From the NCBI GenBank assembly GCA_032388755.1, contig CP135593.1, positions 1,922,001 through 1,986,000 on the forward strand: 64,000 bases of DNA, in the 5' to 3' direction. Position 1 is the stretch's first letter. The number at the start of each line of letters is the position of its first letter. Made by a program: the position numbers and the translations under genes. Source of the stretch: Neisseria sp. DTU_2020_1000833_1_SI_GRL_NUU_006. Lineage in GTDB: Bacteria; Pseudomonadota; Gammaproteobacteria; Burkholderiales; Neisseriaceae. Under the pieces are notes generated by a model that was not told the DNA's origin, made no database searches, and saw only the letters and a program-made list of their open reading frames with translations. Positions 42,507-51,566 of the stretch are shown one piece after another.

Positions 42507-43406
42507 ATGTTGGCGCGCGATTTCGGACTGTCTTTGGACGGCTATTTGAAAATGTTGGGGCAACAGGGCAAGTCGGCGCACACGCTGTCTGCCTACGGGT
42601 GCGATTTGACCGAACTCGTGCGGCTTTTGACGGAAGGGTCGTCTGAAACGGCGCAGGATTTGACGCGGCGCGATTTCGTGGCGGCGTTGAAACGGCTGTC
42701 GCAACAAGGCTTGAGCGAACGGACGCTGGCGCGCAAATTATCGGCGTGGCGGCAATATTGCGGCTGGCTCGTGCAGTCGGGCATGATGGACAACGACCCG
42801 ACCTTCAACCTGAAAGCCCCGCGCCTGCCCGAACGCCTGCCCAAAGCCCTGCCGCAGGAAGAGTTGAACCATATGCTCGACAGCGCGCCTGCCGACGACA
42901 GTTTGGCGGTGCGCGACCATGCCTTGTTTGAACTGATGTACGGCAGCGGCCTGCGCCTGAGCGAGATACACGGCTTGGATTTGGGCGATGTGTTGCTGGA
43001 CGAAGGCTGGGTGAGCGTAACCGGTAAAGGCAGGAAAGAGCGGCAAATCCCGCTGTCGGGCAAAAGCGTCGAAGCCTTGCGTGCCTACCTGTCCGAACGC
43101 GTGGCAGCAGATGGCGAAACCGCGCTCTTTACCGGCAAAAACGGCACGCGGCTCGGGCAGCGGCAAATCCAAAAACGCCTTCAGGCATGGGCGGTGCAGC
43201 AGGGCAGCGGACAACACATTTCCCCGCACATGATGCGCCACAGCTACGCCAGCCACCTTTTGCAATCCTCACGCGACATCCGCGCCGTGCAAGAGCTGTT
43301 GGGACACAGCAACCTCTCGACCACGCAGATTTACACCAAGCTGGATTTCGACCATCTGGCCAAGGTTTACGACGAGGGGCATCCGCGGGCGAAACGGAAA
43401 AAGTAA
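42507..43406 (+). CDS. xerC: Tyrosine recombinase XerC
   Basis: Resolves chromosome dimers at dif together with XerD. The 299-aa product has the complete catalytic set Arg150, Lys174, His241, Arg244, His267 and Tyr276. The C-terminus FDHLAKVYDEGHPRAKRKK is of XerC type. The N-terminal SAM-like core-binding domain spans about 1-105. The ATG at 42507 is set by the GGAGG that overlaps the DUS. The frame is open for 25 codons upstream, but these overlap the thioesterase gene. Confidence 0.94.
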   Translation: MLARDFGLSLDGYLKMLGQQGKSAHTLSAYGCDLTELVRLLTEGSSETAQDLTRRDFVAALKRLSQQGLSERTLARKLSAWRQYCGWLVQSGMMDNDPTFNLKAPRLPERLPKALPQEELNHMLDSAPADDSLAVRDHALFELMYGSGLRLSEIHGLDLGDVLLDEGWVSVTGKGRKERQIPLSGKSVEALRAYLSERVAADGETALFTGKNGTRLGQRQIQKRLQAWAVQQGSGQHISPHMMRHSYASHLLQSSRDIRAVQELLGHSNLSTTQIYTKLDFDHLAKVYDEGHPRAKRKK

Positions 43407-43431
43407 TTCAATAAAATCAACAGAAAACATC

Positions 43432-44832
<1,401 letters not shown>

Positions 44833-44850
44833 AAACGGAAAAAATATGAA

Positions 44851-44895
44851 AAAGGTCGTCTGAAACCGAGTACGAACAGGTTTCAGACGACCTTT
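44851..44895 (+). terminator. DUS hairpin after sdaA
   Basis: AAAGGTCGTCTGAAACC pairs with GGTTTCAGACGACCTTT. Confidence 0.75.
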
Positions 44896-44911
44896 CCGCC
44901 CACCCGAAACG

Positions 44912-44940
44912 CTGAATTTTCCAGCAAAATCAGGTATAAT
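44912..44940 (+). promoter_or_regulatory. Candidate gyrB promoter
   Basis: TATAAT at 44935-44940 with a weak -35, CTGAAT (44912-44917), at 17 bases. It would give a leader of about 105 bases, which contains one further DUS-like TTCAGACGACCT (45000-45011). Confidence 0.45.
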
Positions 44941-45051
44941 AACGGTCTATTTCCGTCCGTCGGACAGCTTGACCGTCCGGGTGGCGCGCCCAACTGTCGT
45001 TCAGACGACCTCAGCAGAAATTCTTTTAAAAAAATCTTACAGATAAAGACC

Positions 45052-47442
45052 ATGACTGACCAAAAACACGAAGAATACGGCGCCGACAGCATACAAGTGC
45101 TGGAAGGCTTGGAAGCGGTACGCAAACGCCCCGGTATGTATATCGGCGACACGCAGGACGGCAGCGGCCTGCACCACATGGTGTTCGAAGTATTGGACAA
45201 CGCCATCGACGAAGCCCTCGCCGGCCATTGCGACAAAATCACCGTAACCATCCATGCCGATAATTCCGTCAGCGTGGCCGACAACGGGCGCGGTATGCCC
45301 ACCGGCATCCACCCGAAAGAAGGACGCTCCGCCGCCGAAGTCATCATGACCGTATTGCACGCGGGCGGTAAGTTCGACAACAACAGCTACAAAATCTCCG
45401 GCGGCCTGCACGGCGTGGGCGTATCCGTCGTCAACGCGCTGTCCGACTGGGTCACGCTGACCATCTACCGCGACGGCAAAGAACACTTCGTCCGCTTCGT
45501 GCGCGGCGAAACCGAAGAGCCGTTAAGGGTTGTCGGCGATTCCGATAAAAAAGGCACGACCGTGCGCTTCCTCGCCAGCACGGAAACCTTCGGCAACGTC
45601 GAATACAGCTTCGACATCCTCGCCAAGCGTATCCGCGAACTTTCCTTCCTGAACAACGGCGTGGACATCGAATTGACCGACGAACGCGACGGTAAACACG
45701 AAAGCTTCGCCCTTTCCGGCGGCGTGGCTGGGTTCGTACAATACATGAACCGCAAAAAAACGCCGTTGCACGAAAAAATCTTCTACGCGTTCGGTGAGAA
45801 AGACGGCATGAGCGTCGAATGCGCGATGCAGTGGAACGACAGCTATCAGGAAAGCGTGCAGTGCTTCACCAACAACATCCCGCAACGCGACGGCGGTACG
45901 CACCTGACCGCGTTGCGCCAAGTGATGACGCGCACCATCAACAGCTACATCGAAGCCAACGAAGTCGCCAAAAAAGCTAAAGTTGAAACGGCCGGCGACG
46001 ATATGCGCGAAGGTTTGACCTGCGTGTTGTCCGTCAAACTGCCCGACCCCAAATTCTCATCCCAAACCAAAGACAAACTGGTTTCCAGCGAAATCGGCCC
46101 CGTCGTCAACGAAGTCATCAACCAAGCACTGACCGACTTCCTCGAAGAAAATCCGAACGAAGCCAAAATCATCACCGGCAAAATCGTCGATGCCGCCCGC
46201 GCGCGCGAAGCCGCCCGCAAAGCCCGCGAAATCACCCGCCGCAAAGGCGTGATGGACGGCTTGGGGCTGCCCGGCAAACTCGCCGACTGCCAAGAAAAAG
46301 ACCCTGCCTTGTCAGAACTTTATCTGGTCGAGGGCGATTCCGCAGGCGGCTCCGCCAAACAAGGCCGCGACCGTAAATTCCAAGCCATTTTGCCGCTCAA
46401 AGGCAAAATTTTGAACGTCGAAAAAGCCCGTTTTGAAAAAATGCTCGCCAGCCAAGAGGTCGCCACCCTGATTACCGCGCTGGGCGCAGGCATCGGCAAA
46501 GAAGAGTTCAACCCCGAAAAACTGCGTTACCACCGCATCATCATCATGACCGATGCCGACGTGGACGGTGCGCACATCCGCACCTTGCTCCTGACCTTCT
46601 TCTACCGCCAAATGCCCGAGCTGGTCGAACGCGGCTACATCTACATCGCCCAGCCGCCGCTTTACAAAGCCAAATACGGCAAGCAGGAGCGTTACCTCAA
46701 AGACGAACTTGAAAAAGACCAATGGCTGCTCGGCCTCGCTTTGGAAAAAGCCAAAATCGTTTCAGACGGCCGCACAATCGAAGGCGCAGAACTTGCCGAC
46801 ACCGCCAAACAATTCCTGTTGGCGAAAACCGTTATCGAACAGGAAAGCCGCTTCGTGGACGAACTCGTCCTGCGCGCCATGCTGCACGCATCGCCCATTG
46901 ATTTGACGTCGTCTGAAAACGCCGATAAAGCCGTTGCCGAACTTTCCGGTTTGCTCGACGAAAAAGAAGTCGCCCTCGAACGCATCGAAGGCCACGAAAG
47001 CAACCGCTTCATCAAAATCACCCGCAAGCTGCACGGCAACGTCATGGTCAGCTACATCGAACCCAAGTTCCTCAACAGCAAAGCCTACCAAACCCTCACC
47101 CAAACCGCCGCCGCGCTCAAAGGCTTGGTCGGCGAGGGTGCCAAGCTTTATAAAGGCGAGAACGAGTACGACGTGGACAGCTTTGAAACCGCGCTGAACA
47201 TCCTGCTCCAAAACGCCCAAAAAGGCATGTCCATCCAGCGATACAAAGGATTGGGCGAGATGAACCCCGAGCAGCTTTGGGAAACCACGATGGACCCCGC
47301 CGTGCGCCGTTTGTTGAAAGTGCGCATCGAAGACGCCATCGCCGCCGACGAAGTGTTCGTTACCCTGATGGGCGACGAAGTCGAACCGCGCCGCGCCTTC
47401 ATCGAAAACAACGCCCTGATTGCGCAAAATATCGACGCTTGA
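45052..47442 (+). CDS. gyrB: DNA gyrase subunit B
   Basis: ATPase and DNA-binding subunit of gyrase. The 796-aa product has the GHKL ATPase domain (LDNAIDEALAGHC, DNGRGMPTGIH, GGLHGVGVSVVNALS), the transducer, and the TOPRIM domain (LVEGDSAGGSAKQGRDRK, MTDADVDGAHIRTLLLTFFY). The C-terminal domain contains RYKGLGEMNPEQLWETTMD. Length matches Neisseria GyrB. Single DUS-like stretches occur inside, for example near 46760 (SDGRT) and 46909 (SSENA). It is monocistronic. Confidence 0.97.
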   Translation: MTDQKHEEYGADSIQVLEGLEAVRKRPGMYIGDTQDGSGLHHMVFEVLDNAIDEALAGHCDKITVTIHADNSVSVADNGRGMPTGIHPKEGRSAAEVIMTVLHAGGKFDNNSYKISGGLHGVGVSVVNALSDWVTLTIYRDGKEHFVRFVRGETEEPLRVVGDSDKKGTTVRFLASTETFGNVEYSFDILAKRIRELSFLNNGVDIELTDERDGKHESFALSGGVAGFVQYMNRKKTPLHEKIFYAFGEKDGMSVECAMQWNDSYQESVQCFTNNIPQRDGGTHLTALRQVMTRTINSYIEANEVAKKAKVETAGDDMREGLTCVLSVKLPDPKFSSQTKDKLVSSEIGPVVNEVINQALTDFLEENPNEAKIITGKIVDAARAREAARKAREITRRKGVMDGLGLPGKLADCQEKDPALSELYLVEGDSAGGSAKQGRDRKFQAILPLKGKILNVEKARFEKMLASQEVATLITALGAGIGKEEFNPEKLRYHRIIIMTDADVDGAHIRTLLLTFFYRQMPELVERGYIYIAQPPLYKAKYGKQERYLKDELEKDQWLLGLALEKAKIVSDGRTIEGAELADTAKQFLLAKTVIEQESRFVDELVLRAMLHASPIDLTSSENADKAVAELSGLLDEKEVALERIEGHESNRFIKITRKLHGNVMVSYIEPKFLNSKAYQTLTQTAAALKGLVGEGAKLYKGENEYDVDSFETALNILLQNAQKGMSIQRYKGLGEMNPEQLWETTMDPAVRRLLKVRIEDAIAADEVFVTLMGDEVEPRRAFIENNALIAQNIDA

Positions 47443-47835
47443 TAGGGGGTGAAGCATGAAAAGGTCGTCTGAAAATGGGGATTTCCGGTTTTCAGACGAC
47501 CTTTTTGATTGGTGGGAACCAAGACAGATAAAACAAATACGGCGGATTCATTTATTTTTTGATACGACACCTGCCGTCTCCCTGTACGGACAGAGATAGG
47601 CATTTCAGACGACCTTCAAACAGGCTTAGCTACAATACCGCAGGGGCAAATCAAGACCCAACGAATTCTTTTCATTCCAATGTCTTGTCGGTTTTACCAA
47701 CCCGCCCTGCTCCACCCGTAAGCCGAAAATTCCTGCCCGACACCCGTAACAAAAAATAAACCCTGTTGCAATATCATAAATTACGGTAAATTTACAAAGG
47801 AAAACACTTACCCTCCAACTATCAAGGAGTAAGTC
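47443..47835. other. Intergenic region gyrB to RpiB-like gene
   Basis: 393 bases. Apart from the gyrB terminator it holds a 30-base segment (47543-47572) related to 10831-10860, a DUS (47603-47615) and a probable promoter area for the next gene that I cannot define. No gene is visible. Confidence 0.55.
47459..47506 (+). terminator. DUS hairpin after gyrB
   Basis: AAAAGGTCGTCTGAAAA pairs with TTTTCAGACGACCTTTTT followed by GATT. Confidence 0.8.
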
Positions 47836-48279
47836 ATGCGTTTGATTATCGCCGCCCCTGCCAACGGGACAACATTAAAAGACGCGCTCAAGGCGCATTT
47901 GCAAAACGATCCGCGAATTGACAGCCTAACCGATTTATCCTCGCCGAATGGCACCTATCCGCAGCTTTCATTTGCTGCGGCGCAAGAAGTAGCGGCAGGG
48001 CGAGCCGACCGCGCTATTTTGATTTGAGGTACAGGAATCGGTACGGCGATTGCAGCCAATAAAGTCCGCGGCATACGGGCAGCAACGGCGCATGATTTAA
48101 TCACTTTGCGCGGTTCTGTAGAAAACTACGATGCGCAGGTATTGTGCATGGAGCAAAACGTCATCGCTACCCCTGCTGCATGGGCATTGGTGGATATTTG
48201 GCTGGATTTGCGCCACGACACGGGTAGCGGATACGCTCCGAAAGTCGGCGAAATCGAAGCCTACGAATGCGGTAAGTAG
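47836..48279 (+). pseudogene. RpiB/LacA/LacB-family sugar-phosphate isomerase with in-frame TGA
   Basis: The reading frame is 147 codons long from an ATG with a strong AAGGAG to a TAG at 48277, and is interrupted only by TGA at codon 64 (48025-48027). Before it lies RADRAILI and after it GTGIGTAIAANKVRGIRAAT; in the family this is ILICGTGIG, and the TGA replaces the catalytic cysteine codon. Everything downstream is intact and family-like (LRGSVENYDAQVL, APKVGEIEAYE). The usual N-terminal Asp-containing DHAG-type motif is replaced by APANG. A one-base nonsense mutation is the simplest reading; selenocysteine decoding is a less likely alternative. Without readthrough only 63 residues are made. 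Confidence 0.75.
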
Positions 48280-48414
48280 TACGGTTTTTGCAAAAGGTTA
48301 GTCTAGACTCGCCATTCTCGCCCCGCTTGTATGAGGATGGCCCGTCGCAGCATGAGCTTTACCCGCAGATTATTTTTGAGGTGAGGTCGCCTGAAATTCC
48401 CTCCTACCGCCGTC

Positions 48415-48509
48415 ATTCCCGCGCAGGCGGGAATCTAGAAATTTGAAGTTGCGGCATCCTTGAAATCTTCCCAAAATACCGAGGCCTGGATTCCCGCCTG
48501 CGCGGGAAT
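48415..48509. repeat. dRS3-RS-dRS3 mosaic repeat unit
   Basis: Two perfect ATTCCC(N8)GGGAAT motifs (48415-48434 and 48490-48509) flank a 55-base core. This is the best-preserved of the three such units. Confidence 0.8.
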
Positions 48510-48588
48510 GACGAAATTGCAGCCCTATTGTTTTGACCTGCCATATTTCGCGGCCAAAACCCACGGATTAAGTTTTATCCAAAAAAAC

Positions 48589-48629
48589 GGTCGTCTGAAA
48601 AGCCTGCGTACACAGGGATTCAGACGACC
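48589..48629. terminator. Inverted DUS pair upstream of the porin terminator
   Basis: GGTCGTCTGAA (48589-48599) pairs with TTCAGACGACC (48619-48629), followed by TTTTATTT on the plus strand. It may end the RpiB-like gene. Confidence 0.55.
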
Positions 48630-48790
48630 TTTTATTTAACGGATTAAAATAAAACAGGATATTTTCAACAGCTACTTCCGTGCAGAGAGAAGCAAAAATG
48701 GCAACATGGACGGAGTTTTTTGCCAGTCATAAATGCGAACCGACTTGAGACCAGCATACTGACGTATCCTGCATTTTATCCAAACAGACA

Positions 48791-48820
48791 AAAAGAGCCT
48801 GCATAAAGCAGGCTCTTTTT
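48791..48820 (-). terminator. Terminator hairpin after the porin gene
   Basis: AAAAGAGCCTGC pairs with GCAGGCTCTTTT; the minus strand gives a strong stem then a T-run. Confidence 0.85.
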
Positions 48821-48838
48821 CAGACTAACCGTATCAGA

Positions 48839-49924
48839 TTAGAATTTGTGACGCAGACCAACTGTACCAGCAGTTTTCTCGTATTTGTTGTCGCCTTTGC
48901 CTTCTCTCAACCAACCGGCAGAAATCAGGGCAGAAGTGCGTTTAGAGAAGTCGTAGTCAGCACCGACGATTACTTGGTTGTATCGGCTGTTGCCTTGTTT
49001 TACGCCATTTTCTTTAGCTTTGAAGCCGTGAGCGTAAGATACGCGGGGCATTACATTACCCATGCGGTAACCTGCAGTTGCAGCAACTTCAGTACGTTCG
49101 TTTTTCTTAGCATCAGTTACGTCAGCTTTGAAACCTTCGTATTGACCTGCAACAGAAACCAATACATTGTTTGCATCGTAACCAGCTACCAAACGGTGTA
49201 CTTGGTGATCTTTATAAGTATCAGCAGCCAAAGTAGTATTTCTGTTGAACGAATTCAAGTAATCTTTGTCCAGAACAGAATGTTTAGCAAAAGAACCAGC
49301 ATAGCGACCGAAGAAGCCGGCATTCTCATAGTTCAGACCCAAACCGTAAGAGTCACGGCTTTTCACATCGTGAGTAAACTTGTCATCAGGATTAGCATTG
49401 TCACGCGGTTGGTATTGTACGCTTGCGCTGAAACCAGAAAATACAGGTGAATCGTAGCGTGCAGACACTTTACGATCTTCTACACGTTCAAGTTTGCCTA
49501 ATGACAAAACATCTGCGTTTGCATCACTGGCTTCCCAAGGATCGATGCTGTCGCTGCTGTCTTTCAGAGGGGTATTCAGTTTACCCGCACGGATTTTACC
49601 GAAGCCGCCTTCCAAACCGATGAAGGACTCGCGAGTTCCCCAACCTTTGTCAGTACCGGCAACAGAAGTATTTTGCTCTACTTGCCAAATAGCGTTCAGG
49701 TTATTGCTCAGGTGCTCATGGCCTTTGAAACCGATGCGTGAACCGTAGTCAGCAATTTCAGTAGCAGTTTTGGTTGTATCCTTGGTAGTTACACCGTTAA
49801 CTGTAGTTTTTTCTTTAACTCGGGAAATGTCAACACCGGCTTTAACTTGACCGTACAGAGTAACGTCAGCCATAGCTGCAACAGGCAGAGCTGCCAAAGT
49901 CAGAGCAATCAGAGATTTTTTCAT
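48839..49924 (-). CDS. Trimeric outer-membrane porin of the neisserial Por family
   Basis: General diffusion porin and major outer-membrane protein. The 361-aa precursor has a signal peptide MKKSLIALTLAALPVAAMA (19 residues), then mature DVTLYGQVKAGVDISR, the standard neisserial porin start. Conserved beta-strand motifs include SRIGFKGHEHLSNNLNAIWQ and SFIGLEGGFGKIRAGKLNTP; it ends in GTVGLRHKF with the C-terminal Phe needed for assembly by BAM. Surface loops are short and charged. The ATG follows AAGGAATACAGCA. PorA versus PorB type cannot be settled here. Confidence 0.95.
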   Translation of the reverse strand: MKKSLIALTLAALPVAAMADVTLYGQVKAGVDISRVKEKTTVNGVTTKDTTKTATEIADYGSRIGFKGHEHLSNNLNAIWQVEQNTSVAGTDKGWGTRESFIGLEGGFGKIRAGKLNTPLKDSSDSIDPWEASDANADVLSLGKLERVEDRKVSARYDSPVFSGFSASVQYQPRDNANPDDKFTHDVKSRDSYGLGLNYENAGFFGRYAGSFAKHSVLDKDYLNSFNRNTTLAADTYKDHQVHRLVAGYDANNVLVSVAGQYEGFKADVTDAKKNERTEVAATAGYRMGNVMPRVSYAHGFKAKENGVKQGNSRYNQVIVGADYDFSKRTSALISAGWLREGKGDNKYEKTAGTVGLRHKF

Positions 49925-49997
49925 TGCTGTATTCCTTTTTCTATCGTGAAGAAATAACTTAAGCAGACCCGGACAGAATCCGCTTAGGCTTTACATT

Positions 49998-50018
49998 ATC
50001 GCTGGAATCAGCGATTCC
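49998..50018 (-). promoter_or_regulatory. Overlapping palindromes in the porin leader
   Basis: ATCGCTG-GAAT-CAGCGAT (49998-50015) and GGAATC-AGC-GATTCC (50004-50018) share bases, so only one hairpin can form at a time. They lie just after the expected transcription start. Confidence 0.5.
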
Positions 50019-50027
50019 ATGACTCTC

Positions 50028-50056
50028 ACTATAATTGTTCCTTTCTAAAAAAACAA
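50028..50056 (-). promoter_or_regulatory. Candidate porin promoter
   Basis: On the minus strand TTGTTT and TATAGT (50028-50033) are 17 bases apart; the spacer contains a T-run. The transcript would start near 50020, giving a leader of about 97 bases. Confidence 0.45.
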
Positions 50057-50622
50057 ACTTTATTCACTTCCCCTTCTTGCCCCCTTACGCCATACCACCC
50101 TGCAAACAACATAAAATTCAAAACATTTCCTTTATAAATCATATAGTAATAACAAATTACCCGTTGTTTGCATTTTTACAACACAGATTTTCCGAACGGT
50201 AGTTTTTTAGGACTGGCTGTTGTTTTTTGGCTAATTCAGGCAAGCGAGGAAACTGGAAACATCGTTCAGGTATTCATGCCTGCATTTACCCTGATAGGGT
50301 TTGCCGGGCATAAATATCTCCCGATCTGCGGTAGCTGTCATTCCAGCTCCGTAGTACAGGCTTTATCTGCGGGTTGGGCTATCGAAAAGAGCGAAGGTCG
50401 TCTGAAAGAATGCGTATAGATTTCAAACGACTTTTTATAGTGTATGAAAATAAAGACAGGATATTTCAAATCTCATTCCTGATGTGAAAGAAATACAAGA
50501 GCTTGAGTACGGTAATTTTGAATATTTCTAAAAATCAATGCTTAGATTCCTGTCGGCGCGGGAATGGCCAGACCTTTCTTTATTGAAGGGGAAAATAAGG
50601 CTTGACAGTATTTCAGACGACC

Positions 50623-51432
50623 TCACAGCCATTCGGGCATTTCGGGACGGATGATGCCGAACTCGGGCGGATAATCCACGCCGGTTAAGTACAATCCGTC
50701 AGGCATAAAGGTCGGCGGGGCTTTGAGGCGGCTGCGTTCTCCAATTAAGGTTTGAAATCCGGAAACACTAAGCCTGCCGCTGCCGACATAAACCAATGCG
50801 CCCATAATATTACGCACCATATGGTGCAGAAAGGCATTGCCGTGTAAATCCAGTTTGAGGAATTGCGGCGTACCGCTGATTTTTGCACTGTATAGGGTTT
50901 TGATGGGGGATTTTGCTTGGCATTCGGCAGCGCGAAAGCTGGAGAAATCATGTTCGCCTTCTAATAATAAGGCCGCCTGCTGCATTTTGTCAGGATCGAG
51001 CTTGAGATGCGTCCACCCTACCCTGCCTTGCAATATCGGGGAACGGACGGGAGATGATTCTAAAAGGTAACGATACCTTCTACCGTATGCGTCAAAGCGG
51101 GCGTGAAAATGGGAGGCCACTTGCTGTGCGAACAATACAGACACACCTTCGGGAAGATGGGCATTGACGCCCCGCACCCATGCCCGCTCGGGACGGACTA
51201 CTGTGGTATCGAAATGGACGACTTGTGCAGTGGCGTGTACGCCTGTGTCGGTACGCCCGGCAACTATGGTTCGGATGTTTTCACTCGCAATTTGACTGAG
51301 TGCATATTCTAAGGTCGTCTGAACAGTAGGCAAGTCGCCAGCTTGTTTTTGCCAGCCGTAAAATCGGCTGCCATCATAAGACAAGATTAATGCCCAACGG
51401 CAAACTGCGGGCTGCTTTGAAGAAGGAAACAT
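50623..51432 (-). CDS. truA: tRNA pseudouridine(38-40) synthase TruA
   Basis: Modifies U38-U40 in the anticodon arm of many tRNAs. The 269-aa product has the catalytic Asp in AGRTDTGVHATAQVVHFDT, LILSYDGSRFYGWQKQ near the start and FLHHMVRNIMGALVYVGSG. Two consecutive ATG codons (51435 and 51432) are possible starts; no clear Shine-Dalgarno favours either. It lies downstream of fimV, separated by a non-DUS terminator. A DUS sits just past its stop codon. Confidence 0.94.
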   Translation of the reverse strand: MFPSSKQPAVCRWALILSYDGSRFYGWQKQAGDLPTVQTTLEYALSQIASENIRTIVAGRTDTGVHATAQVVHFDTTVVRPERAWVRGVNAHLPEGVSVLFAQQVASHFHARFDAYGRRYRYLLESSPVRSPILQGRVGWTHLKLDPDKMQQAALLLEGEHDFSSFRAAECQAKSPIKTLYSAKISGTPQFLKLDLHGNAFLHHMVRNIMGALVYVGSGRLSVSGFQTLIGERSRLKAPPTFMPDGLYLTGVDYPPEFGIIRPEMPEWL

Positions 51433-51500
51433 CATAATCGGTGAAGGCTCGATATTCGAACAAAATCATACGAAAATTGCTTATCCGACAGTATAGCAAT

Positions 51501-51537
51501 AAAAAAGATGCCGCTTTTAGAAACGGCATCTTTATTT
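51501..51537 (-). terminator. Terminator hairpin after fimV
   Basis: AAAGATGCCG pairs with CGGCATCTTT around an 8-base loop (TTTTAGAA), with T-runs on both sides. Confidence 0.75.
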
Positions 51538-51566
51538 TTCTTTCCCCAAAGGGATTGTCAGATTAA

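Larger units (their letters stand above)
48280..48838. other. Repeat-filled gap between RpiB-like gene and porin
   Basis: 559 bases: a degenerate DUS (48386-48396), a complete dRS3/RS unit (48415-48509), a DUS hairpin (48589-48629) and the porin terminator (48791-48820). No gene is visible. Confidence 0.7.
49925..50622. other. Intergenic region between truA and the porin gene
   Basis: 698 bases. The left part holds the porin promoter and leader. The middle has an open frame at 50168-50419 that I do not consider a gene. A DUS at 50396-50407, a Correia-end remnant (TATAGTGTATGAAAATAAAG, from about 50438) and a degenerate dRS3 near 50547-50566 follow. Confidence 0.55.

Noticed and set aside
50168..50419. 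83-codon open frame between the porin and truA genes
   Set aside because: It has no clear ribosome binding site, no recognisable family, ends in DUS-encoded GRLKECV and lies in a decayed repeat region.
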